In this document: piece by piece, positions 13,150 to 24,509 of the stretch | Position numbering within the stretch: position 1 is the stretch's first letter | Layout: each line of letters begins with the position of its first letter | Assembly (NCBI RefSeq): GCF_040712315.1 | Contig: NC_134013.1 | Coordinates: 85,876,001 to 85,940,000, forward strand | DNA: 64,000 nucleotides | Source: Castanea sativa | Lineage: Eukaryota > Streptophyta > Magnoliopsida > Fagales > Fagaceae | Reading direction: 5' to 3' | The notes under the pieces: model-generated | The model's input: the letters and a program-made list of their open reading frames with translations, nothing else | Told to the model about the DNA's origin: nothing | Database searches by the model: none | Position numbers and translations under genes: made by a program

Positions 13150-14479
13150 TTTTATTTTATTTTATTTAAAAAAACCTAATTAATAGTTGCCTTGTCCTGT
13201 CGATTTCTTCTAGACGATTGATAAGGGCATCTAGAGACACCAACACAAAGGATCTCCAAAGAAGAGAAGGTTTGTCTGAATAGTCTATATTTTTGTTGAT
13301 CCACCTCATATTTAGCTCTTAATCATTTTAATTTAATTTTAATTTATAAATCATAATAAATATGTATAAGATATGTATTAAATAAGATTTTTCAAGAGAT
13401 AATCATAATTTGGTCCAATTAACTTATGCCTTTAGGTATACATTAATCATTGATTTAAAAAAAGCTTTTATGAAAAATTGAAAAAACCATAAAAAGATTA
13501 ATTACTTTTTTATTTTTCCTTAAAAGGTTTTCTAAAATAGCCTACTAACATACATCCATACTAATTTGACACGTAAAAAAATACTGAGAAAGAAGACTCG
13601 GTCAATTTGGCATATGTGGAGAAGCATGTAATATTAATTCAAAGAAGTTTCTTTTACAAGTGGTGTGCAGGTTCAGCTAGAGAGATATGGGTGGTTATAG
13701 GTCTTTTCAAACCTTATAAGTTTCTGGAGTCATTCCCTTTCGTCATCAACACAAGTACACAACCCATCATCGATGACAATATTACACAAAACACTAATTG
13801 TATCTTGTAACTGTTGCTATTGCTAGTTTACATCCAAATCATCTAGAACATGGCTGATGTCTGTTGCTAGCTCATAAGGGTAGGTTCCTCTTCAGTGCCC
13901 CTTTGATAACAGTAAAAAAATAAGTTGGACTTGGTTAAGCTGTATTTAAGGAAAAAAAATAAAGCTTTAAAAATAATATCTAAGAAAATAAGTTTACTTA
14001 ATCTATAAATTAAACCCCATAAGAGAGTGGTACTTATGCAAGCTATCAGTCTTCATGGAGCAGAAACTCTTAGCTGTCTCCTAAATACTAATTCTAATGC
14101 CAATTAACTAATGTGGGATAGATTAAGAGAGGATGGGAGATTGTGATGAACACACAGGGTTGATAAACGGGATATTAGTTTGTTAAATCAATATGTTCTG
14201 AAAAGTGTTGATCTACGGGATATTAAATTAGTTTGTTAAATCAAATGTGTTCTGAAAAGGTTCTAATATTAGAGGGGCTTAATTTGAATGCTAGTATTGG
14301 TATCTCAATTTCTTCCTTTGCTATTGCGTTTCAAACTTGTGTTTCGATGAGTTTATTTTAATTGGTCTAAGTTGTTTAGAAAATACAACTTGTGTATAAG
14401 TTTAATTAACTACTAAAAAACAAAAAAAGAGATTCAAAAAGTTATAGATAAAATGAGAGGAAAAAAATACGTTAGGATT
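13150..14479. other. Intergenic DNA
   Basis: No gene recognised. A frame at 13607-13810 gives 67 residues without a known motif. AT-rich, with poly-A and T runs. Confidence 0.5.
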
Positions 14480-15290
14480 TTCAGTTAAAACAAACGAAAT
14501 CTAGCATTCCTACAATCAAAGAGAAGTGTAAATGAAAAATAATATGGCAATACCACTATTTTAGTATAGTAAATAACGGCGGTTGCAGTATGAGATCAGT
14601 TCTTATTATTGATCAAGAAATTATCAAAGCTTTGGGGGTGATGACCGGGGTTTAATTCAACATAAATTTTTTGCCTCCCATTGCTTGAATACTAGGTTTT
14701 TTAGGTGGAGTTGATGAGGTCAAATTATGGCTTGAACTTAATTGGAGTGCCTCTTTTGCCTCTTATTCTTGTTTAGAAGCTATTGGCTATGATATCTCCG
14801 AGATAAGGCAACCACAGTTAATTGTTCCTCTTACCCTTTTAATTTTAAAAAAAAGAAGTAAAAATAAAGAATATGATACTTTCAATGTTTGAGACCATCG
14901 ATCTCCATTAAACCAAACAAGTAAACAGATGAACTAACATTATTAAACAAAGAATATTACACCAAAGAAGCTTCTAAGTTCATGCACGAAATATTCTTTA
15001 CCCAAAAAAAAAAAGAGTACGCATGAAATATGATTTTGGTTTGAACCCAAGACTAAATTTATGGCCCTTTGAAGGGGTCAGTCACGTAACTTAATTTAGA
15101 CTGGGAATTGCAAATAATACAAAGTTTTCAGTGATTTGACATTTTTAGGTCCTACAAAGCCCATACTCTCGTGGTCGCGGTGGTGGTAGTGAAGGATTTT
15201 TGCTATTGTAATTACGATGGATTAGCGTAAAAAGAGAGAGAATGGTTTTGTTTTGAGAAAGAAATTTCCAAAACGTTTAGCTCAAGAAGG
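14480..15290. repeat. Segmental duplication copy A
   Basis: This interval matches 42990-44040 in several collinear blocks: AGCATTCCTA then ATCAAAG near 14503 and 43009; GAGATCAGTTCTTATTATTG near 14590 and 43100; GACTAAATTTATGGCCC near 15050 and 43940. Copy A lacks the roughly 260-bp MITE found in copy B, so it shows the empty site near 14662-14675. No genes inside. Confidence 0.8.
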
Positions 15291-15618
15291 CAAACAAGGA
15301 TTGTAGATGTACAAATACCAACGAGAAGCATAATCTTGCCGGAAAGCCTCAATTGCGTTAGCAAATAATATCGAAATGTTAAAGAATCAAAGATGATATC
15401 AATGCGATATCTCTTCGTTAAAGGGGGCTGACTACAATTTTCATTCCTTTTTTTGAGTTCAGCACGAAATATTCATGAAACACCCTCTTTCAAACCAAGC
15501 ATCAAACATGATGGGACCAAAAAATACATTTCAACAAGTATTGAAAGCTATAGCAAGATGGCAGCGTAAAATTACTTTAAAACACCCTCTTCAAACTAAA
15601 CATATGTTATTGTCATAA

Positions 15619-15621
<3 letters not shown>

Positions 15622-15673
<52 letters not shown>
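15622..15673. repeat. (AT)n microsatellite
   Basis: About 26 AT units, the longest pure dinucleotide run in this part of the window. Confidence 0.95.
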
Positions 15674-15675
<2 letters not shown>

Positions 15676-15749
15676 TGAAAGTAAAATGAAGAGGGCAATT
15701 ATACATAACGGATCTAACTTCGAATGAGTAAAGTGATAGTTTTCATTTT

Positions 15750-16610
15750 TTTTTGTATCAATAGAGAAACCATGGGATATATGTTTACAATCTTGTGCGC
15801 CCTTGTGTGTGTGTGAGTGAGGGTACAAGACAATATAATTGTGAAAAATATAAACATAATTGTATATATTGAAAATATAAACCGAATTCATAAATACAAT
15901 ATTAAAAAAAAGAAGTAACCATTAAAAACAAAAAAAAAAAAATTTGAGATTTTACATCACTATTCAAATATACTTGAGCCAATAGGTGGATTTTTACTCA
16001 TTTGTCTTTCAATTCATGGGGATGATTCTAGAATTCTTATACCATATGTCAGATGACTTCTAGTCTTTTTTTTCTTATACGATGGATTCTTATACGATGG
16101 ATTTTTTTTCTTATACCATATGTCCTAATAACTAAGCCTAAGGCCAACGAATTCAATGAACTCAAAATCTTCTTTTCATTCTTACATCTAGGCATATGGT
16201 AAATTAAACAAAAACAAAATTGATAATTAGACAAGAATTGACATTTTACATCTTGGTTAGTTAACTCAAAGCCAACTTGTTATAATACTAAATTAGTTTC
16301 AATTAAGTTTTTCCATATCTATAAACCAAGTTAACAATTTTTTTGCACGAGAAGAGAAACCACTATATTTATGTTTATGACCATGTGTGTCCTTGTGTGT
16401 GTGTGTAAGAAACAATATAATTGTGGAAAATGTAAATATAAATATCAACATAAATATAAACGAAACATAAACATAGATATAAACAAATATACAGATAAAA
16501 TGATAAAAAGAGAAACTAATCATTAAGTATTATGGATGAATAAATAATTGTGATTTTTTTTTTCATTCAAATTTGCTTGGGGCAGTTAATGGGTCTCCAT
16601 TTTCATGTAT
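15750..16610. repeat. Diverged local duplication with TG-rich core
   Basis: Two related segments, about 15755-15990 and 16350-16610, share GAGAAACCA, TATGTTTA, CCTTGTGTGTGTG, ACAATATAATTGTG and TTCAAAT in the same order. A weaker relative of the second half appears at about 28890-29090. This suggests a dispersed, decayed element. No coding content. Confidence 0.55.
16137..16245. repeat. Dispersed repeat, copy 1
   Basis: About 100 bases nearly identical to 36677-36772. Shared blocks include AATTCAATGAACT, TCTTCTTTTCATTCTTACAT and AAACAAAAACAAAATTGAT. Two copies in the window only; nature unknown. Confidence 0.8.
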
Positions 16611-16880
16611 GATTTTATTACAGTGTTAGCAGTAATCATGGATGATTTTAATGCAATATTGACAAATCATGGATGATTTTTATTGCCATATTTTCAGGAA
16701 TCTTGAAAGATTTTATTGCAATGACGGCAAGATTCCGTTATATCGTCCGAAGAACAACAACTACTATAATGAGCGTTTATCTAGTTGCGCTTATTGATTC
16801 TAAAAGACGACCATTACAAGTGTTCAAATTTTTGTTTTTTGTTTTTTGTTTTTTGTTTTTAAGATTTTTTTTATTGAGCT

Positions 16881-17627
16881 TGTGTGGGGCAAAAGGATCC
16901 TGGTGGGAATGTGGGCCTTTTGGGCCTTGTTAAAGAAGGCCGACCTGACCCTGGGGTTAGAGATTGTTGGTGCTATGGGTCGGCCTATACGCGGGGATCC
17001 TAGGATCCCGGCGAGGATGGTTTTCCCCTCGGAGTGACATCAAGAACACGAGACTTCATGGTAAAGATTAGGGAATGATACGGTCAAGACCAACGGTTAA
17101 AGGGAGAGAACCCTTGAATGTCCTAGAAGCGCCGATGTTGGAAGAATATCAAAGGTAAAGGCTGCTACCTCCACATTAAAGACCACCTGCACCTACCACC
17201 ACGGCCGCGTTAATGAGGAAGTGACAACTTAAACGAGTGGAAGGGAAACTTCTAGTTCTTGTTCAAAGGCACTAAGAAAAGAAATATCTAGGCTAAGGGA
17301 GGAATTGGGGGGCAACACGTGGATAAAGTATTAAAGAGGAGTATTTAAGGAGGGACGGGAACGAAACGGGACGGAACTTTTTGTAACCTAAAAGAAGAAG
17401 GAAAAAGAGAGAGATATAATATAAGAACGGCTTTCGGCTTACGTCAGGAGGTCTATTTACATTACTCCTTTTTGTCTCTAAGTACTTGGAATCTTTAGTT
17501 TGTCATTTCATCCCCATACACTTCTAACACAGGTTTCAAGCCCACACTCTACAAATTCTTATTGTTTAAGGCTCGTTGGGTTGAGCCCTTAACTATTCTT
17601 AGGTCCGGGTGCAATTGTGCACTTACA
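16881..17627 (+). repeat. Element 1 5' LTR
   Basis: 747 bp, TG...CA ends, paired with 27536-28287. It contains a run of conserved AT-rich sequence before the 3' end (AGAGAGATATAATATAAGAA near 17406-17425) where initiation could occur. Differences from the 3' LTR are mainly small indels, many at CAG/CTG positions. Confidence 0.93.
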
Positions 17628-17650
17628 ATTAGGCGCCGTACGTGGGAATC
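17628..17650 (+). promoter_or_regulatory. Primer-binding site, element 1
   Basis: Directly after the LTR comes ATTAGGCGCCGTACGTGG. In element 2 the same site reads ATTGGCGCCGTTTGTGG at 56765. The TGGCGCC core suggests priming by a tRNA ending in GGCGCCA, such as tRNA-Asp. Element 1 has an extra A inside the core that may be an error. Confidence 0.6.
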
Positions 17651-17674
17651 TAGTCTAGAAGTAGTAGGGATATT

Positions 17675-19675
17675 ATGGCGAGCTTAGGCTCTCATCATGC
17701 GAGTCACGAGGGTCACGAACATGAAGATCATTTCGAACGTCTTGAACAACGTAGGGATCGTGAGGGAAGCGTCCATACGGAATATCCGGGGGCTAGCCAT
17801 ACTCGCTGGAGGGGTAGCACTACCCACGATGAGGGCTCTAAATCCATGCGAAGGAAATCAATCGTTTGAAGAGGAAGTTACGCCGTGCTAAACGTAAGGT
17901 TTCCCCGTCCTCATCTAGTTCTTCCTCGGAGAAGGATGGGGGACATGGCTACGGTTCAAGGTCATATTCCCCCGCGAGTGCAACATCCTGCGGTGAGGAG
18001 AACGACCGGCCAATCCGCGGACGTAAGAAGCTTCGTCCTAGGGGTTTAGGCAACGATACCATGAGTAGGGCGTTGCACCAACTCTCTAAATCTCCGTTTT
18101 CACGAAGGATTGAGAGGGGAGGCTCCCCGGGAGGTTCACCCGGCCCACGTTTACCATCTATAATGGCCGGGGCCCGTCCGGTGGAGCACGTGAGTCACTT
18201 CAACCAAAGGATGGCGGTGCACTCTCATAACGAGACTTTGATGTGTAAAGTCTTCCCCTCGAAGCTTGGGACTTGTGGCTATGAGATGGTTCAACGGTCT
18301 CAAGTCGGGGTACGTAGGCTCGTTTGGGGAACTAACTAGGGCGTTTGCTTCTCGGTTCATTACTTGTAGCGAGTCCCTCGGCCATGGACTCGTTGCTATC
18401 CATGGTCATGAAGGAAGGGGAGACAACGAAAGCATACTCCGACGGATATTGGGAGATGTTTAATGAAATAGACGGCGACTTTGATGAGGTGGCGCTAAAT
18501 ACCTTTAAGGTAGGCCTCCCTACGATCACGACCTAAGAAAGTCTTTGACGAAAAAGCCCGTCCGCGGCGTACGTCGTCTTATGGATCGTATTGATGAATA
18601 TAAAAGGGTAGAGGAAGACCAGCGACGGGGAAAAGGAAAGGAGAAGGTTATCCGCGGGGAGAGAAGGGATTTCGGGTCGGACGAGATATCACAACAACAA
18701 GCCGAGGAGGGATTACTTCGGACAATCCGGCTCGGCGGCACCGAGCTGTAAATGCGTGTTCGAGAACCGGTGCATCGGTTATTAGAAAAAGTTCGTAAAG
18801 AGCCCTTCTTCGGGTGGCCGGCAAAATGGCGAGGTGACCTGCGAGAAGAAATCAAAACCTTTTACGTCGGTACCATCGGGATGTGGGCCACGCTGCGAGA
18901 GCGTCGAACCGTGGAACCATCTAGAGCGGCTCGTCGGTGAGGGAAAGTTAAAGCGGCACTTGTGTCGGCCCAGTGGGCAAGTCGGTCAAGTTGGTTGAGC
19001 AACCAGCGGAATAGTTCATCTCGGCCGGCATTGGGGACGATTAATGTTATCTTCGGCGCACTGGTAGGACGAGGCTCGGAGTCCTACTAGGGTTATGGCG
19101 GTTTCCCATTCGCGAGGCGAGGATGTGGGTAGCGGGACCGAAGAGATTAAAGAGCACTTTACTGTCTTGGGTTTCTCAGAGGAGGATAAAGTAGGGACTA
19201 TCCAGCCCCATGACGATGCTCTTGTGGTTACCCTCGGAATAGGTAATTATGACGTGAAGAGGGTAATGATAGATCGGGGCGGCGGTGCGATATCATGTAC
19301 CACTGATCTATTTAAGGGGTTAAGGTTGGAGTTGGAAGATTTAACTCCTTATGACTCACCTCTTATTAGCTTTGAAGGGAGAGCGGGTTGTGCCGAAAGG
19401 ACGGTCAGGTTTACCGTTCAATCGGCACGAAACGGTTGAAGTAGATTTCATTGTGGTTGACGCGTACTCTCCATATACGGCCATTCTCGCCGAGGCCATG
19501 GCTGCACGCCACAGGAGCCGTTTCCTCTACCTTGCACGTTAAGGTTAAATTCCCCTCGGGGGAACATGTTGAGGAAATCCTCGGCGATCGGGTAGTGGCC
19601 GAGCAATGCATCTCCGCTAACGGTACTTCGTCGGTCGAAGTCGAGTTATCAACCTTGCCCGTCAGGGAGTCATAG
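17675..19675 (+). pseudogene. gag-pro: Element 1 gag and aspartic protease (frames broken)
   Basis: Starts at ATG 17675 (MASLGSHHASHEGH), about 50 bases after the primer site; element 2 has the matching start at 56812. Fragments then follow in shifting frames: capsid-like gag with RALHQLSKSPFSRRIE (~18070-18115), VEHVSHFNQRMAV (~18180-18220), RWFNGLKSG (~18285), AYSDGYWEMFNEIDGDFDE (~18432-18490) and KKPVRGVRRLMDRIDEY (~18550-18600). Protease follows with VMIDRGGG near 19267-19290, where related elements have a DxGS-type active site. The last segment (19451-19675) carries STLHVKVKFPSGE and ends at a UAG at 19673-19675. That stop is shared with element 2 and is discussed as a possible read-through stop. 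Most breaks coincide with CAG/CTG-type positions. Confidence 0.85.
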
Positions 19676-22600
19676 CAATTGACTCCGGAGGCACACAGGA
19701 GCGATGACGGAAGATGAGGTTTGTTTGCGAGGAGTTAGAGAAGTTTGTAATAAAGACGATCGAGAGAGGTTCTTTCAAGTTGGCATGCGATTGCCACACC
19801 AGAGAAGATGGAGTTGTTGAAATTTCGAAGGATAATCTAGATGTCTTTGCATGGGACCCCATGAGGCTCCGGTGTGGATCCGAACTTTATTTGTCATCAT
19901 CTAAACGTCAATCCGGCCATTGTTCAGGAGGCGCAGCCACCTCGGCGATCTTCACGAGAACATTCGAAATTTGTGAAGGAAGAGGTTCTTAAACTCGAAA
20001 GGGCGGGGGCTATCAAAGAAGTTTTCTACCACTGAATGGTTGGCTCATCTTGTTGTCGTTAAGAAGAAGAACGGCAAGTGGAGAGTATGTGTAGACTTTG
20101 CGGTACGGAACAAGGCACTGTCCTAAAGATTCATTCCCGATGCCACGGATTGATCAGGCGGTAGATGCTCTTGTCGGACATCCTCGGATGAGTTTCTGGA
20201 CGCCTTTCGAGTTACCACCAAATCCACTTGGCATTAGAGGATCGGAAAAGGCGCTTTCATTACTCCGACGAGGAACTATCATTATAAAGTCATGCCATTT
20301 GGGTTAAAAAATGCGGGGCTACTTATCAAAGAATGATGACCCGAATGTTTGAACGACAGCGGGAAAACCATAGAAGTATACGTGGATGACATGGTGGTAA
20401 AGAGTAAGACGGTACCTTCGCACATCACGAGATTTGGCCGACACCTTCCAAATGCGAGGAAGTATAAGTTGCGCCTTAACGCCTCGAAGTGTTCTTTTGG
20501 AGTGGGATGGAAAGTTCTTAGGATATATGATCACTCGCGGGGCATAGAGGTGAACCCGGTGCGAGGTTAGGGCTATTCAAAATTTGCAGCCGCCTCGGAA
20601 CCCAAAGGAGATTCGAAGTGTGGGAATGATTCTGCGTTGAACGGATTTATTTCTCGGTCGAGCTGATCGGTGCGCCGTCCTTTCTTTCGGTTGTTGAACA
20701 AGTGGAAAGGGTTTCGATGGACCGAGGATTGTGAGTCGGCTTTCCAACGCTTAAGCAATATCTATCTCGGCCACCCATTTTATCTCGCCCTGAGGTGGAC
20801 GAGGTTTTATTCGCTTATCTTGCCGTGGCTATTCATGCGGTGAGTCTAGTCCTTATAAGGAATGAAGATGGAGTGCGAGAGGCCGATCTACTATGTTAGT
20901 AAGTCCTTGAATGAAGCGAAGGTGCGCTATTTACCCTTAGAAAAAGCACTTCGGCTGTAGTCCACGCCACGCGCAAACTTCCTCATTATTTCCAATCTCA
21001 TCTTGTGGTTGTTTTGACCCGAGTTGCCGCTCGGCGTGTTGCGTAGTGCGATTATTACGGCGAGTGGCAAAATGGGGAACCATTTTGGGAGCCTTTGATG
21101 TTAAGTACAAGCCTCGCACCTCGGTGAAAGGTCGGGTCCTCGGCGATTTGGTGGCGAGTTTGCTTGAGCCATTGTTAGAAGAAACTTCAAAGGTAGCGCA
21201 CATGGGTGAAAAATCGGTTGGTGTGATCACGGCGTATCGCCCTCGGCTTGGAAAGTTTATGTGGATGGGGCGCTAATCATAAAGGGTACGGCGTTGGACT
21301 TGTTCTAATGTCCCTGAAGGAATTGTCTTTGAAAAATCTTTGAGATTGGCTTTCTCGGCTACTAATAATGAGGCCGAGTATGAAGCGATCTTGGTAGGCA
21401 TGCGAATGGTACATAAGATGGGTGGCAGGAAATCCATGTGTTCTCGGACTCTCGGATTAGTGGTCGGCCAAGTCATGGGGACCATGGAGGCTAGAGATTC
21501 CGAATGCGGGAATATTTGGCCCGGGTCGAGCGTCGGCGAGGCCGGGATTCGACTCCTTTGCCTTAGTTCATGTCTCTAGGAGTGGAAATACTCATGCGGA
21601 TTCTTTGGCTACGTTGGCAACATCCTCGGCTCAAGGTCTACCAAGGGTTATTCTCGTTGAGGATTTGGTAGAACCTTCTCTTATAGGCGCTAACGCACCT
21701 CGCGTCCATCTAATAAGGCTGGTCCTAGTTGGATGGATTCGATCATATCTTTTCTCAAAAATGACATCCTTCACGAGAAGACAAAGTTGAAGCGAGAAAA
21801 GGTACGTCGAAAGGCGCCGCGTTTTCAGTTTGTCCAGAGGACCGAAGCTATACAAACGATCCTTTTCGGGACCGTATTTGTTGTGTGTACACCCTGAATC
21901 AACAGAATCATTCTTTGGAGGAATTGCATGAAGGAATTTGTGGGAGTCATGCGGGAAGGTCCTTAGCTCATAGAGCCCTTACTCGGGGTTATTGGTGGCC
22001 CCGATATGCGAGAGGGAGGCTCGGGACTATGCCGGAAAGTGTGATCAATGTCGAGAGGTTCGCTCACAATATCCACGGCGACTGGAGGGTTCTTAACCCT
22101 CGGTCTAGCCCTTGGCCTTTCGCACAATGGGGCCTGGACATTGTCGGGCCATTTTAAATTTGCTGGCAACAAAAGATGGTTGCTCGTGGGAACGGACTAT
22201 TTCACTAAATGGGTTGAAGGCTGAGCCATTAGCCGATATCGAGATGTTGATTCCAAGAAATTTATATGGAAAAACATTGTTACTAGATTTGGTATACCGC
22301 ACACTCTTGTCTCGGACAACGGCGTTCAATTTGACGGCAACGCCTTTAGGCAATATTGTGGTGACATGGGTATCATAAATAGATATTCTACCCGGCTTAT
22401 CCTCGAGGGAATGGGCGGGCCGAGGCCGTTAACAAAGTCATAGTCAATGGGCTCGAAGAGGTTGGATGATGCGAAGAGGCAGATGGGTAGAAGAGCTCCC
22501 TCGTGATGTTCTGTGGACATATCGGACCACACCACGCGGGTCCACTTTGGAGAGACACCATTTTCTATGACTTATGGAGCCGAGGCGGTGATACCACTAG

Positions 22601-22970
22601 AATCTGGTTTTCCTACTCTAAAGACAAGTTCTTTTAGCCCGAGAATAACCGGGGACTTTTGGAGAAAGATCTTGATTTACTTGAGGAACGGCGTGAGGCG
22701 GCTATGGTCCAATTGGCTTATTATCGGCAAAAGCTAAAACGAGGATATGATGCCCACGTGAAGCTAAGGCCACTTGCACACTGGTGATCTTGTATTAAGG
22801 AAAGTTGTAGGCACTTCTAAGAACCCGGCATGGGGTAAACTAGGACCTATGGCGGGAAGGCCCTATCGCATTGTTTCAATAGCGAGGCATAGGGTCGTAT
22901 AGGCTAGGCGACCTAGATGAACGAGTTGTACCACGTCCATGGAATGTAAATAACCTTAGAAGGTATTATT
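19676..22970 (+). pseudogene. pol: Element 1 pol: RT, RNase H, second RNase H, integrase (frames broken)
   Basis: Order and motifs match element 2. RT has HYNHY-type MPFGLKNAG at about 20293-20320 and the YVDDMVVKSK catalytic motif at about 20377-20406, then KLRLNASKCSFGVG. RNase H 1 follows at about 20770-21060. The second RNase H (about 21240-21480) has LAFSATNNEAEYEAIL. Integrase has the zinc-binding part HEGICGSHAG and RGYWWPRY near 21927-22010, QWGLDIVGPF near 22128 and a D,D,E core around 22190-22430. Where element 2 has stops, this copy usually has the sense codon, for example TGG at the 59234-, 59882- and 60902-equivalent sites. Frameshifts are frequent. Confidence 0.85.
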
Positions 22971-23029
22971 ATTAATCGAATAAGCTTTTGTCAATTAATA
23001 TTTTAAAGTTATGGCTAGCTCTTATATTT

Positions 23030-24090
23030 GAAGTTACAATTTTTGAGAATCAAACAGAAACTTGGTTAAGTGTAGTCCTCGGACCACAAACCTTGTGGAA
23101 ATTGATGTCTTGTCATTTGTTAAAACGAACCTTAGTTATGCGGGTCTTCGGACCTCACTACTTTGGGAAAATTAACATTTGAAGTTACAATTTTTGAGAA
23201 TCAAACGAAACTTGGTTAAGTGTAGTCCTCGGACCACAAACCTTGTGGAAATTGATGTCTTGTCATTTGTTAAAACGAGAACCTTAGTTATGCGGGTCTT
23301 CGGACCTCACTACTTTGGGAAAATTAACATTTGAAGTTACAATTTTTGAGAATCAAACGAAACTTGGTTAAGTGTAGTCCTCGGACCACAAACCTTGTGG
23401 AAATTGATGTCTTGTCATTTGTTAAACGGGAACCTTAGTTATGCGGGTCTTCGGACCTCCTACTTTGGGAAAATTAACATTTGAAGTTACAATTTTTGAG
23501 AATCGAAACGAAACTTGGTTAAGTGTAGTCCTCGGACCACGCAAACCTTGTGGAAATTGATGTCTTGTCATTTGTTAAAACGGAACCTTAGTTATGCGGG
23601 TCTTCGGACCTCCTACTTTGGGAAAATTAACATTTGAAGTTACAATTTTTGAGAATCAAACAGAAACTTGGTTAAGTGTAGTCCTCGGACCACAAACCTT
23701 GTGGAAATTGACGTCTTGTCATTTGTTAAACGGGAACCTTAGTTATGCGGGTCTTCGGACCTCTACTTTGGGAAAATTAACATTTGAAGTTACAATTTTT
23801 GAGAATCAAACGAAACTTGGTAAAGTGTAGTCCTCGGACCACAAACCTTGTGGATTTTTTCGTCTTGTAATTTTTTAAAGAGTTCTGCTCTTACGACGGG
23901 TCTTCGGACCTCCTACTTTGGGAAAATTAACATTTGAAGTTACAATTTTTGAGAATCAAACGAGAAACTTGGTTAAGTGTAGTCCTCGGACCACAAACCT
24001 TGAGGAAATTGATGTCTTACCATTTACGAGTTACAATTTTGAAGAATTAAAACGAAAGATTGCTTAAGATTTATCTTCGGACTATGACTT
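23030..24090 (+). repeat. Element 1 3' tandem array, ~151-bp unit, about 7 copies
   Basis: Unit starts (GAAGTTACAATTTTTGAGAA) lie at 23030, 23181, 23333, 23483, 23636, 23786 and 23936, giving periods of 150-153. Each unit has two short dyads: AGTCCTCGGACCAC, and GGTC-TTCG-GACC, a 4-bp stem around a TTCG loop. The last unit is degenerate. Copies differ mostly at a CAG-like site (CAAACAGAAAC, CAAACGAAAC, CAAACGAGAAAC). The array lies between integrase and the antisense gene, as in element 2. Confidence 0.92.
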
Positions 24091-24509
24091 TGATTAAACT
24101 TAACTTAATTTGCCTGGATGTTAATACCTTACTTGTTTATTAACTCGGATCTTACAACCTACTAAAAACGAGTGTTATGCATTATAAGGGCTTAATTGTT
24201 ATATGAAGTCCTCTTTCCTTTTAATCGAGGTATTATTCAAAGGAATTAACCATGTCACCTTGTATTAAATCTTTAATAATATACGCATGATTATGTGAAA
24301 GTTATGACTATGCAATCCTTGGAGTTAGATTTTTATGCTACGAAACTTCGATATGACTTAATGGGAAAACTTTTGTAATAAGTACATAAAGAATAAAGAA
24401 AAGCGAGACACAATCCAAGTGAAAAGCAAACGAAATTGTTCTTCATTAATCAAGGTGAATATACATTACAATATATAATTCAAAAACAAAAAAAAAATGG
24501 AAAAAAAGA

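Noticed and set aside
15613..15891. Minus-strand frame of 92 codons
   Set aside because: About a fifth of it is (YI)n from an (AT)n microsatellite.
17866..22737. Many small frames on both strands inside element 1
   Set aside because: Plus-strand ones are pieces of gag-pol broken by indels and are treated together; minus-strand ones are shadows of that coding sequence.
22980..24100. Possible CRISPR array
   Set aside because: Whole units of ~151 bp repeat with no unique spacers, inside a plant retrotransposon; it is an ordinary tandem array.
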